From positions 124,001-188,000 of the forward strand of contig NZ_LZSC01000038.1 of the NCBI RefSeq assembly GCF_001665235.1: a stretch of DNA of 64,000 bases, in the 5' to 3' direction. Both the position numbers and the translations under genes were made by a program. This document shows, in pieces, positions 42,926 to 50,821 of this stretch. Under the pieces are notes generated by a model that was not told the DNA's origin, did not search any database, and saw only the letters and a program-made list of their open reading frames with translations. How positions within the stretch are numbered: the first letter of the stretch is position 1; each line of letters begins with the position of its first letter. The stretch is from Mycobacterium sp. 1100029.7. Its GTDB lineage: Bacteria > Actinomycetota > Actinomycetes > Mycobacteriales > Mycobacteriaceae.

Positions 42926-43681
42926 GTGCTCATCGGTTCACACGTCCGCAATGACGACCCGCTGGCCGCCGCGCAAGCCGACGGCGCCGACGTCGTCCAG
43001 TTCTTCCTGGGCAACCCGCAGAGCTGGAAGAAACCAAAACCACGCGACGACGCAGAAACGCTCAAGGCGTCGACGGTGCCGCTGTACGTGCATGCGCCCT
43101 ACCTGATCAACGTGGCGTCGGCGAACAACCGCATCCGGATCCCGTCGCGCAAGATCTTGCAGGACACCTGCGACGCGGCAGCCGCGATCAACGCGACGGC
43201 GGTGATCGTGCATGGCGGCCATGCCGACGACGACGACATGCAGGCCGGCTTCGAGCGGTGGGTCAAAGCGCTGGACTACCTGGAAACAGACGTGCCGGTG
43301 TATCTGGAAAACACCGCCGGTGGTGACCACGCAATGGCCCGCTATTTCGACACCATCGGCAAGCTGTGGGATCACATCGGCGACAAGGGGATTGGCTTCT
43401 GCTTGGATACCTGCCACGCCTGGGCCGCCGGTGAGGCCCTGATCGACGCCGTCGACAGGATCAAGGCACTGACCGGACGCATCGATCTGGTGCACTGCAA
43501 CGACTCGCGAGATGCGGCGGGCTCCGGAGCCGACCGGCACGCCAACTTCGGCACCGGCCAGATCGATCCGCAGTTGCTGGTCGCGGTGGTCGAAGCCGCC
43601 GATGCCCCGGTGATCTGCGAGACCGCAGACGAAGGACGCAAGGACGACATCGCCTTCCTGCGGGAGCACACCGACGGCTGA
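42926..43681 (+). CDS. end: Endonuclease IV (AP endonuclease)
   Basis: A 251-residue TIM-barrel AP endonuclease of the Nfo family, which cuts abasic sites in base-excision repair. Zinc-ligand blocks are visible: [76 protein letters not shown] and [21 protein letters not shown] at 42926 gives the conserved MLIGSHV start; the frame upstream is not homologous. In M. tuberculosis a ceramidase gene (Rv0669c) lies between rpoC and end, and lpqP lies after it; both are absent here. Confidence 0.94.
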   Translation: MLIGSHVRNDDPLAAAQADGADVVQFFLGNPQSWKKPKPRDDAETLKASTVPLYVHAPYLINVASANNRIRIPSRKILQDTCDAAAAINATAVIVHGGHADDDDMQAGFERWVKALDYLETDVPVYLENTAGGDHAMARYFDTIGKLWDHIGDKGIGFCLDTCHAWAAGEALIDAVDRIKALTGRIDLVHCNDSRDAAGSGADRHANFGTGQIDPQLLVAVVEAADAPVICETADEGRKDDIAFLREHTDG

Positions 43682-43691
43682 CCACGGGGAG

Positions 43692-43729
43692 TATTACACC
43701 TCTTGTGCGGCTGTTGGGAAAATGTAATA
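43692..43729. promoter_or_regulatory. Widely spaced inverted repeat over the fadE8 start region
   Basis: TATTACA (43692-43698) and TGTAATA (43723-43729) are perfect 7-base arms whose centres are 31 bases apart, about three helical turns. The right arm abuts the ATG. The AT-rich arms stand out from the GC-rich surroundings and suit a regulator binding two sites or looping. Confidence 0.5.
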
Positions 43730-45366
43730 TGAGTGCCATGTCAGACACGCATGTCGTCACCAACCAGGTCCCGACGCTGGAGAACTACAACCCCGCCACC
43801 TCACCGATGCTCGTCGAGGCGTTGATTCGTGAAGGCGGCGAATGGGGCATGGACGAGGTGCACGCCGTCGGGGCGCTCTCTGCCAGTTACGAGGCGCAGC
43901 GCTGGGGCGAGCTCGCCGACCGCAATCAGCCCATCCTGCACACCCATGACCGCACCGGGCATCGTGTCGACGAGGTCGAGTTCGACCCGGCCTACCACGA
44001 ACTGATGCGTGCGGCGATCGCCCACGGCATGCACGCCGCGCCGTGGGCCGACGACCGCCCGGGCGCACACGTGGTGCGGGCCGCCAAGACTTCGGCGTGG
44101 AACGTCGAGCCGGGCCACGTCTGCCCGATCTCGATGACGTATGCCGTCGTCCCGGCGCTGCGCTACAACCCCGAGCTCGCCGCCGTGTACGAGCCGCTGC
44201 TGACCAGCCGCGAATACGACCCCGAGCTGAAGCTGGCCACCACGAAGGCCGGCATCACCGCGGGCATGTCGATGACCGAAAAGCAGGGTGGTTCCGACGT
44301 GCGCGCCGGCACCACCCAGGCCGCCCCCAATGGTGACGGCAGCTACCGCCTCACCGGTCACAAGTGGTTCACCTCGGCTCCGATGTGCGACATCTTCCTG
44401 GTCCTGGCGCAGGCGCCGGGTGGGCTCTCGTGTTTCATGCTGCCGCGCATCCTGCCCGACGGCAGCCGCAACCGGATGTTCTTGCAGCGCTTGAAGGACA
44501 AGCTCGGCAACCACGCCAACGCCTCCAGTGAGGTGGAGTACGACGGCGCCATCGCCTGGCTGGTCGGGGAGGAAGGCCGCGGGGTGCCGACCATCATCGA
44601 GATGGTCAACCTCACCCGCCTGGACTGCACTCTGGGCAGTGCCACCAGCATGCGGACCGGCCTGACTCGGGCCATCCACCATGCGCAGCACCGGAAGGCC
44701 TTCGGCGCCTATCTGATTGACCAACCACTGATGCGCAACGTGCTGGCCGACTTGGCGGTCGAGGCCGAGGCCGCCACAATCGTCGCGATGCGGATGGCCG
44801 GTGCGACCGACAGCGCGTTGCGCGGAGACGAGAAGGAAACGCTGCTGCGCCGCATCGGACTGGCGGCCAGCAAGTACTGGGTGTGCAAGCGCTCCACCCC
44901 GCACGCCGCCGAAGCGCTGGAATGCCTGGGTGGCAACGGCTATGTCGAAGAGTCCGGTATGCCACGCCTGTACCGCGAAGCGCCGCTGATGGGCATCTGG
45001 GAAGGCTCAGGCAACGTGAGCGCGCTGGATACGTTGCGCGCCATGGCAACTCGTCCGGAATGCGTCGAGGTGCTGTTCGCCGAGCTGGCCGAAAGTGCGA
45101 CCCAGGATCCGCGGCTGGGCAGCCACGTCGACTCGCTGCGCCAAGACCTGTCCGACCTAGACACCATCGCCTACCGCGCCCGCAAGGTCGCCGAGGACAT
45201 CTGCCTGGCACTGCAGGGGTCGTTGCTGGTGCGCCACGGCCACCCGGCCGTCGCCGAGGCATTCCTGGCGACCAGGCTGGGCGGCCAGTGGGGCGGTGCG
45301 TTCGGCACCATGCCGGCCGGGCTGGACTTGGCACCCATCCTGGAGCGAGCCCTGGTAAAGGGCTGA
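43729..45366 (+). CDS. fadE8: Acyl-CoA dehydrogenase FadE8 (AidB-like)
   Basis: A 545-residue flavoprotein of the acyl-CoA dehydrogenase superfamily, longer than typical members and of the AidB type. MTYAVVPALRYNPELA and GITAGMSMTEKQGGSDVRAGTTQA hold the FAD-binding loop. LTGHKWFTSAPMCDIFLVLAQAPGGLSCFML is the beta domain. The C-terminal ECLGGNGYVEESGMPRLYREAPLMGIWEGSGNV supplies the catalytic-type region. ATG at 43729 or 43738 is possible. FadE8 is presumed to act in acyl-CoA oxidation with echA4/echA5. It is the first gene of a coupled operon. Confidence 0.93.
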   Translation: MSAMSDTHVVTNQVPTLENYNPATSPMLVEALIREGGEWGMDEVHAVGALSASYEAQRWGELADRNQPILHTHDRTGHRVDEVEFDPAYHELMRAAIAHGMHAAPWADDRPGAHVVRAAKTSAWNVEPGHVCPISMTYAVVPALRYNPELAAVYEPLLTSREYDPELKLATTKAGITAGMSMTEKQGGSDVRAGTTQAAPNGDGSYRLTGHKWFTSAPMCDIFLVLAQAPGGLSCFMLPRILPDGSRNRMFLQRLKDKLGNHANASSEVEYDGAIAWLVGEEGRGVPTIIEMVNLTRLDCTLGSATSMRTGLTRAIHHAQHRKAFGAYLIDQPLMRNVLADLAVEAEAATIVAMRMAGATDSALRGDEKETLLRRIGLAASKYWVCKRSTPHAAEALECLGGNGYVEESGMPRLYREAPLMGIWEGSGNVSALDTLRAMATRPECVEVLFAELAESATQDPRLGSHVDSLRQDLSDLDTIAYRARKVAEDICLALQGSLLVRHGHPAVAEAFLATRLGGQWGGAFGTMPAGLDLAPILERALVKG

Positions 45367-45374
45367 GTCGCAAT

Positions 45375-45480
45375 ATGACCCGCGCCGGCGACGATGCGGA
45401 GCGAAGCGATGGGGAGGAGCGGCGCCGATGACCCGCGCCGGCGACGATGCGGAGCGAAGCGATGAGGAGGAGCGGCGCCG
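45375..45480 (+). repeat. Two tandem 53-bp MIRU-like units with overlapping mini-ORFs
   Basis: Units 45375-45427 and 45428-45480 are 53 bp each and differ at one position. Each encodes an 18-residue peptide (MTRAGDDAERSDGEERRR in unit 1; GEE becomes EEE in unit 2). Each stop overlaps the next start as ATGA: unit 1 into unit 2 (45428-45431) and unit 2 into echA4 (45481-45484). GGAGGAG near the end of each unit is the ribosome site for the next start. This is the structure of mycobacterial interspersed repetitive units, whose 53-bp form is known from senX3-regX3. Confidence 0.88.
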
Positions 45481-46419
45481 ATGACCCACGCGATCAGGCC
45501 GGTCGATTTCGACAACCTGAAGACCATGACCTACGAGGTCATTGACCGGGTCGCCCGGATCACCTTCAATCGGCCGGACAAGGGCAACGCGATCGTCGCC
45601 GACACCCCGCTGGAGCTGTCGGCGTTGGTGGAGCGGGCCGACCTGGATCCCAATGTGCACGTCATCCTGGTATCCGGTCGGGGAGAGGGCTTTTGCGCGG
45701 GCTTCGACCTGTCGGCCTACGCCGATCGCACCGGGTCGGCCGGTGGCACCGGCGCCTACCAGGGGACCGTGCTCGACGGTAAAACCCAGGGCGTCAACCA
45801 CCTGGCGGACCGCCCGTGGGACCCGATGATCGACTACCAGATGATGAGCCGGTTCGTCCGCGGGTTCTCCAGTCTGATGCACGCCGACAAGCCGACGGTG
45901 GTCAAAATCCACGGCTACTGCGTGGCCGGTGGCACCGATATCGCGTTGCATGCCGACCAGGTGATCGCCGCGGCCGACGCCAAGATCGGGTACCCGCCCA
46001 CCCGGGTGTGGGGTGTCCCGGCGGCCGGCCTGTGGGCGCACCGGCTCGGTGACCAGCGCGCCAAACGCCTGCTGTTCACCGGCGATTCGATCACCGGCGC
46101 CCAGGCCGCCGAGTGGGGTCTGGCCGTCGAGGCCCCCGCACCCGAAGACCTCGACGAGCGCACCGAGCGGCTGGTGGCGCGGATCGCCGCCGTCCCGGTC
46201 AACCAGCTGATCATGGTCAAGCTCGCGCTGAATTCGGCTCTGCTGCAGCAGGGTGTGGCCACCAGTCGAATGGTTAGCACCGTGTTCGACGGCGTCGCCC
46301 GACACACCCAAGAGGGTCATGACTTCGTCGCCGACTCGGTCGAACACGGGTTCCGCGAAGCGGTGCGCCATCGCGACGAGCCGTTCGGTGACTACGGCCG
46401 GCGTACTTCCGGGGTCTAG
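45481..46419 (+). CDS. echA4: Enoyl-CoA hydratase EchA4
   Basis: A 312-residue crotonase-fold protein. VARITFNRPDKGNAIVADTPLEL and GRGEGFCAGFDLSAYAD form the first oxyanion region; KIHGYCVAGGTDIALHADQVIAAADAKIGYPPTRVWGVP forms the second. An insertion between them (about residues 80-120) is larger than in the short hydratases. The start codon overlaps the stop of the second MIRU-like unit, so translation is probably coupled to fadE8 through the repeats. The PaaX-type regulator starts two bases after the stop. Confidence 0.92.
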   Translation: MTHAIRPVDFDNLKTMTYEVIDRVARITFNRPDKGNAIVADTPLELSALVERADLDPNVHVILVSGRGEGFCAGFDLSAYADRTGSAGGTGAYQGTVLDGKTQGVNHLADRPWDPMIDYQMMSRFVRGFSSLMHADKPTVVKIHGYCVAGGTDIALHADQVIAAADAKIGYPPTRVWGVPAAGLWAHRLGDQRAKRLLFTGDSITGAQAAEWGLAVEAPAPEDLDERTERLVARIAAVPVNQLIMVKLALNSALLQQGVATSRMVSTVFDGVARHTQEGHDFVADSVEHGFREAVRHRDEPFGDYGRRTSGV

Positions 46420-46421
46420 TC

Positions 46422-47144
46422 ATGCCGAACATGACGGCCCGCTCGGTGGTGCTCAGCGTCTTGCTGGGCGCCCACCCCGCGTGGGCGACCGCGAGCGAAT
46501 TGATCCGTCTGACAGCAGATTTCGGAATCAAGGAGACCGCGCTACGGGTCGCGCTGACCCGCATGGTCGGTGCCGGTGACCTGATCCGCTCGGCCGACGG
46601 CTATCGGCTCTCCGATCGCCTGCTGGCCCGCCAGCGCCGCCAGGACGAGGCCATGCGGCCGCGTACCCGGCCGTGGCGCGGCGACTGGCACGTCGTCGTC
46701 GTCACCAGCGTGGGCACCGATGCCCGCACCCGGGCTGCACAGCGAACCAGTATGTACCGCAAGCGTTTCGGTGAGTTGCGCGAGGGTGTGTGGATGCGCC
46801 CGGACAACCTCGACCTCGATCTGGAATCCGACGTCGCCGACCGGGTTCGGGTGCTCAGCGCCCGCGACGACGCCCCCGAGCAGCTGGCAGCCCAGCTGTG
46901 GGATCTGCCCGCCTGGGTGCAGACGGGTCGCGGTCTGCTCGACGAAATGGCCGGAGCTGCCGACATTCCCGGACGTTTTCAGGTGGCCGCGGCGATCGTG
47001 CGGCATCTACTCACCGACCCGATGCTGCCCGATGAACTGCTGCCCGACGATTGGCCCGGCGCATCGCTGCGCAGCGTCTATCACGACTTCGCGACCGAGC
47101 TGCTGACGCGGCGTGATGCAACTCAACTCCAGGAGGCGACATGA
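46422..47144 (+). CDS. PaaX-type transcriptional regulator (Rv0674-like)
   Basis: A 240-residue protein with the PaaX layout. The N-terminal winged helix is SELIRLTADFGIKETALRVALTRMVGAGDLIRSADGYRLSDRLLARQRRQDEAMRP. The middle domain begins RPWRGDWHVVVVTSVGTDARTRAAQRTSMYRKRFGELREGVWMRPDNLD, and the C-terminal domain ends YHDFATELLTRRDA. PaaX represses phenylacetate catabolism and senses an aryl-CoA. Here it sits inside an acyl-CoA oxidation operon, so a CoA-thioester ligand and autoregulation are likely. It overlaps echA5 by four bases (ATGA). Confidence 0.9.
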   Translation: MPNMTARSVVLSVLLGAHPAWATASELIRLTADFGIKETALRVALTRMVGAGDLIRSADGYRLSDRLLARQRRQDEAMRPRTRPWRGDWHVVVVTSVGTDARTRAAQRTSMYRKRFGELREGVWMRPDNLDLDLESDVADRVRVLSARDDAPEQLAAQLWDLPAWVQTGRGLLDEMAGAADIPGRFQVAAAIVRHLLTDPMLPDELLPDDWPGASLRSVYHDFATELLTRRDATQLQEAT

Positions 47145-47908
47145 GCGATCCGGTGCGGGTGGAGCGCAAGGGCCCGGTGACCACGGTGATCCTCAACCGG
47201 CCGCAGGCCCGTAACGCGGTGAACGGCCCGACGGCCGCCGCGCTGTACGCGGCGTTCGATGACTTCGACCGCGACGACTCCGCCTCGGTCGCGGTGCTCT
47301 GGGGTGACAACGGCACATTCTGTGCGGGAGCGGATTTGAAAGCCTTCGGCACCCCGCAGGCCAATGCGGTGCACCGGAGCGGGCCCGGGCCGATGGGCCC
47401 GTCGCGAATGGTGTTGTCCAAGCCGGTGATTGCCGCTGTGAGTGGCTACGCCGTTGCGGGCGGTCTGGAGTTGGCCATCTGGTGCGACCTGCGGGTGGCC
47501 GAAGAGGACGCGGTGTTCGGGGTGTTCTGCCGCCGCTGGGGGGTACCGCTGATCGACGGTGGCACCGTACGACTGCCCCGCCTGATCGGGCAGAGCCGGG
47601 CGATGGACCTGATCCTCACCGGCCGCGCCGTCGACGCCAACGAAGCGCTCGCAATAGGTCTGGCCAACCGGGTCGTCCCGAAAGGCCAAGCGCGACAAGC
47701 CGCCGAGGAACTGGCCGCCGAACTGGCCGCGCTGCCCCAGCAGTGCTTGCGGGCGGATCGGCGCTCGGCGCTTCACCAATGGGGCTTGCCGGAGCCGGAG
47801 GCCATCGATCGCGAATTCGCCAGCATCTCCGAAGTCGCCGCGGAGGCCAACGAGGGGGCCGGGCGATTCGCCGCCGGCGCGGGCCGGCACGGAGCGTCCG
47901 CGAGCTAG
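47141..47908 (+). CDS. echA5: Enoyl-CoA hydratase EchA5
   Basis: A 255-residue crotonase-fold protein. VERKGPVTTVILNRPQARNAVNGPTAAAL, DNGTFCAGADLKAFGTP and AVSGYAVAGGLELAIWCDLRVAEEDAVFGVFCRRWGVPLIDGGTVRLPRLIG show both oxyanion segments; the last block carries the acidic catalytic position. It is the terminal gene of the fadE8 operon, coupled by ATGA. Its stop codon interlocks with that of the convergent DUF3060 lipoprotein gene in the tetramer CTAG (47905-47908). Confidence 0.93.
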   Translation: MSDPVRVERKGPVTTVILNRPQARNAVNGPTAAALYAAFDDFDRDDSASVAVLWGDNGTFCAGADLKAFGTPQANAVHRSGPGPMGPSRMVLSKPVIAAVSGYAVAGGLELAIWCDLRVAEEDAVFGVFCRRWGVPLIDGGTVRLPRLIGQSRAMDLILTGRAVDANEALAIGLANRVVPKGQARQAAEELAAELAALPQQCLRADRRSALHQWGLPEPEAIDREFASISEVAAEANEGAGRFAAGAGRHGASAS

Positions 47909-48378
47909 CTGCCCTTGGTGATGGTGTTTCCCGAGCCGAGGTTGTCCACCTTGGGCTCGCCGTCCTTATAGGTGATGGTGTTGTCGAGGCCCAGCACCGT
48001 GATGCGGGTGTCGACCTTGTCGATCGTGATCTTGTTGTTCGTGCCGCCGACGCTCACCGATCCACAGGTACCGGTGACGGTCAGGGTGTTGTTGGACCCC
48101 GCGACATTGAGCGACTTGCCGCTGGCGCAGTCGAGGGTGGTCGTCGTGCCCATCGACCCGTAGTTCACCGTGTTGCCGATTTCGACGGACGCGGTGGTGC
48201 TTGCCCCGCTGGTCCCCGTTGTCGCGGCCGCACCGGTCGTCGTCGTGGGCGTGCTGCTTTTGGTGGTCGTGCTCGGACCGCCGGGAGGGTTTGCGGTCGA
48301 ACTGCAGCCGGCCAGCACTAACGCCGCCAGAGCGAGTGCCGCGAGTCCGGACGAACGGCCACCGACGTGTACGCGCAT
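47905..48378 (-). CDS. DUF3060 lipoprotein (Rv0679c-like)
   Basis: A 157-residue exported lipoprotein. The signal peptide ends in the lipobox LAGC with Cys25. A threonine/serine-rich linker (about residues 26-65) follows, then the DUF3060 beta-repeat region (LNVAGSNNTLTVTGTCGSVSVGGTNNKITID...LGLDNTITY). Its recurrent N/GxNNTI pattern suggests a beta-helix. ATG at 48378 follows GAGGAGGGG. It is paired with a second DUF3060 gene just upstream, as Rv0679c and Rv0680c are in M. tuberculosis. Function unknown; outer cell-envelope location likely. Confidence 0.86.
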   Translation of the reverse strand: MRVHVGGRSSGLAALALAALVLAGCSSTANPPGGPSTTTKSSTPTTTTGAAATTGTSGASTTASVEIGNTVNYGSMGTTTTLDCASGKSLNVAGSNNTLTVTGTCGSVSVGGTNNKITIDKVDTRITVLGLDNTITYKDGEPKVDNLGSGNTITKGS

Positions 48379-48407
48379 ATTCCCCTCCTCGAGATGGCAA
48401 CTACAGG

Positions 48408-48785
48408 TCAGGCGGGCACCTGTTGCAGCCGGTTGGTCATTCCCAGTTCGCGGCCGCGGTCCCACAGGATCGGCGAACCGTTGTGATAGAAGACGGTCTG
48501 GTTATAGCCGTACACCGTGATGTCGTGCGTGACGGAGTCCGCGATGATCGTATTGTCCGAACCCATCACCGTCACCGCCCAGCAATTGCCGAGTGCGTTG
48601 ACCGAGTTGCCGGTGCCGTTGACGATCAGCGTCCCGTCGTTGCAGTCCAGCGTCTGTTGGGTGTTCTGCCCGATGACATGGGTGTCGCCGTTCTTCGCCT
48701 GCGCGACCGGCGGCGAGACGGCGGCCGTCGCGGCGGCGGCGATGACACAGGTTGCAAGCGACCCGGCGACAGTGGTCCAGTGCAC
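48408..48785 (-). CDS. Secreted DUF3060 protein (Rv0680c-like)
   Basis: A 125-residue protein with a signal peptide (MHWTTVAGSLATCVIAAAATAAVSPPVAQA) and no lipobox. The mature DUF3060 repeat region contains LDCNDGTLIVNGTGNSVNALGNCWAVTVMGSDNTIIADSV and DITVYGYNQTVFYHNG. Cys residues in DCND and GNCW may form a disulfide outside the cell. It is the upstream partner of the DUF3060 lipoprotein (29-base gap). It is divergent from a TetR gene whose probable operator lies in the shared region. Confidence 0.84.
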   Translation of the reverse strand: MHWTTVAGSLATCVIAAAATAAVSPPVAQAKNGDTHVIGQNTQQTLDCNDGTLIVNGTGNSVNALGNCWAVTVMGSDNTIIADSVTHDITVYGYNQTVFYHNGSPILWDRGRELGMTNRLQQVPA

Positions 48786-48926
48786 CGCGGGCCCCCTTCA
48801 CTCGGTACGTCTCGGGCGGGTATCTGCTGGACTGAGCCTACGTGCATTTGCCTGCTGGTTGGCAAACATATTCGTCGCGGGCAGCCGAGCCGCGCACCGG
48901 AGTCACCCGAGCAGATTGGCCACCCT

Positions 48927-48949
48927 GTCAACTAGAGTCATTAGTTGAC
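48927..48949. promoter_or_regulatory. Palindromic operator before the TetR gene
   Basis: GTCAACTA (48927-48934), a 7-base spacer and TAGTTGAC (48942-48949) form a perfect 8-bp inverted repeat 37 bases before the TetR ATG and about 140 bases from the divergent DUF3060 gene. Size, symmetry and place suit autoregulation by the TetR protein. Confidence 0.72.
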
Positions 48950-48985
48950 CTTCATCTTCAACACCGCAATCGAAGGGCGATCGCC

Positions 48986-49633
48986 ATGGCAGTTCACCCG
49001 GAACAGCCGTCGGCGGGCCCGCGCCAACGTTCCGGCAGATCGGGCTCGCGGCCGGCCAAGCTGAGCCGCGACGGCATCGTCGACGGCGCGCTGACGTTTC
49101 TGGACCGTGAAGGCTGGGACTCGCTGACGATCAACGCGCTGGCCACGCAGCTGGGCACCAAAGGTCCTTCGCTCTACAACCACGTCGACAGCCTGGAAGA
49201 TCTGCGCCGAGCGGTGCGGATCCGGGTCATCGACGACATCATCATGATGCTCAACCGGGTCGGGGAGGGGCGCTCCCGCGACGACGCGGTGCTGGTGATG
49301 GCCGGCGCCTACCGCAGCTACGCCCATCACCATCCCGGCCGGTACTCGGCGTTCACCCGGATGCCGCTGGGTGGTGACGATCCGGAATACACCGCCGCCA
49401 CCCGGGGCGCGGCCGCACCCGTCATCTCGGTGCTGTCCTCCTACGGTCTCGACGGCGAGGAGGCCTTTTATGCGGCGCTGGAATTCTGGTCTGCGCTGCA
49501 CGGTTTCGTCTTGCTGGAAATGACCGGCGTCATGGACGACATCGACACCGACGCCCTGTTCACCGAGATGGTGCTGCGGCTGGCGGCGGGCCTGGACCGG
49601 CGTAGCGAGCAGAGCGGCGCGACGCCGAGATAG
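48986..49633 (+). CDS. TetR-family regulator (Rv0681-like)
   Basis: A 215-residue TetR-family protein. An Arg/Ser/Gly-rich N-terminal tail (RQRSGRSGSRPAKL) precedes the helix-turn-helix LTINALATQLGTKGPSLYNHVDSLEDLRRAVRIRVIDD. A C-terminal TetR_C-type ligand domain follows (FYAALEFWSALHGFVLLEMTGVMDD). ATG at 48986 is selected because translation from the upstream open frame would cross the palindrome. In M. tuberculosis the corresponding gene lies just before rpsL, as here. Its targets are probably itself and perhaps the DUF3060 genes. Confidence 0.88.
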   Translation: MAVHPEQPSAGPRQRSGRSGSRPAKLSRDGIVDGALTFLDREGWDSLTINALATQLGTKGPSLYNHVDSLEDLRRAVRIRVIDDIIMMLNRVGEGRSRDDAVLVMAGAYRSYAHHHPGRYSAFTRMPLGGDDPEYTAATRGAAAPVISVLSSYGLDGEEAFYAALEFWSALHGFVLLEMTGVMDDIDTDALFTEMVLRLAAGLDRRSEQSGATPR

Positions 49634-49673
49634 CCGCAGGTGCCCGGCGGGATTCGGGGGTCCAGCGGTCGCT

Positions 49674-49703
49674 TTGACCTGCAAGACTGCTGCCGGGTAT
49701 TGT
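49674..49703 (+). promoter_or_regulatory. str operon (rpsL) promoter
   Basis: TTGACC (49674-49679), an 18-base spacer and TATTGT (49698-49703) lie about 190 bases before rpsL. The strong -35 and the TATTGT -10 match the rpoB promoter style. The rest of 49634-49891 is untranslated leader without an evident gene. Confidence 0.6.
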
Positions 49704-49891
49704 GGTAGCTCGTGCCTGGCGGCTTACGGCGCCTGACGTAAGGAAGTGAATGCCGGGCGAATTCGTATGTCCACCGCGCATCGGTTGAAGTCGGTGCGCA
49801 CGCGTGCGACACACCCGGCCGCGGGGTATTGCGGAGCGGGATAACTGCAGTACAGAGACTTGAGAAGACCTCGAACACAGAAAGCCAGTAG

Positions 49892-50266
49892 ATGCCAACC
49901 ATTCAGCAGCTGGTCCGCAAGGGTCGCCGCGACAAGATCGCCAAGGTCAAGACCGCGGCCCTGAAGGGCAGCCCGCAGCGCCGTGGCGTCTGCACCCGCG
50001 TGTACACCACCACCCCGAAGAAGCCGAACTCGGCGCTTCGGAAGGTCGCGCGTGTGAAGCTGACGAGCCAGGTCGAGGTCACCGCCTACATCCCGGGTGA
50101 GGGCCACAACCTGCAGGAGCACTCGATGGTGCTGGTGCGTGGTGGTCGTGTGAAGGACCTGCCCGGTGTGCGGTACAAGATCATTCGCGGCTCGCTCGAC
50201 ACCCAAGGAGTCAAGAACCGCAAGCAGGCTCGCAGCCGTTACGGCGCCAAGAAGGAGAAGAGCTAA
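49892..50266 (+). CDS. rpsL: 30S ribosomal protein S12
   Basis: A 124-residue S12 ([55 protein letters not shown]). S12 monitors codon-anticodon pairing in the decoding centre. The two lysines where streptomycin resistance usually arises (KPNSALRK and [13 protein letters not shown]) are wild type. The last base of its stop is shared with the first base of rpsG's ATG (TAATG). Confidence 0.98.
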
Positions 50267-50736
50267 TGCCGCGCAAGGGGCCCGCGCCGAAGCGCCCGCT
50301 GGTCAACGACCCGGTCTACGGATCGCAGCTGGTCACTCAGCTGGTCAACAAAGTTCTGCTGCAGGGGAAGAAATCGCTGGCTGAACGCATTGTTTATGGT
50401 GCGCTCGAACAGGCCCGCGACAAGACCGGCACCGACCCGGTGATCACCCTCAAGCGGGCTTTGGACAACGTCAAACCAGCCCTGGAAGTCCGTAGCCGCC
50501 GCGTTGGTGGTGCGACTTACCAGGTTCCCGTCGAGGTGCGTCCGGATCGGTCCACCACGCTGGCGCTGCGTTGGCTTGTCAGCTTCTCGCGGGCACGCCG
50601 GGAGAAGACCATGATCGAGCGGCTGGCGAACGAGATCCTGGACGCCAGCAATGGCCTCGGGGCTTCCGTCAAGCGGCGCGAAGACACCCACAAGATGGCC
50701 GAGGCCAACCGCGCCTTTGCGCACTATCGCTGGTAG
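50266..50736 (+). CDS. rpsG: 30S ribosomal protein S7
   Basis: A 156-residue S7 ([48 protein letters not shown]). S7 binds the 3' domain of 16S rRNA and nucleates head assembly. The [30 protein letters not shown] block is conserved. It overlaps rpsL by one base and is followed by fusA after 85 bases. Confidence 0.98.
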   Translation: MPRKGPAPKRPLVNDPVYGSQLVTQLVNKVLLQGKKSLAERIVYGALEQARDKTGTDPVITLKRALDNVKPALEVRSRRVGGATYQVPVEVRPDRSTTLALRWLVSFSRARREKTMIERLANEILDASNGLGASVKRREDTHKMAEANRAFAHYRW

Positions 50737-50821
50737 AGCCCGAACGGGTGCCATCGGCAGTGTCGCCGGGCGCTAACCGACAGCGAACTAACTAAGCAAT
50801 CGAAAGAGTGGGAAGACTTCT

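Noticed and set aside
45375..45480. CRISPR-like or insertion-sequence end for the tandem repeat after fadE8
   Set aside because: Units abut without spacers, contain overlapping start/stop codons, and have no inverted ends, so MIRU-type repeat is the better reading.
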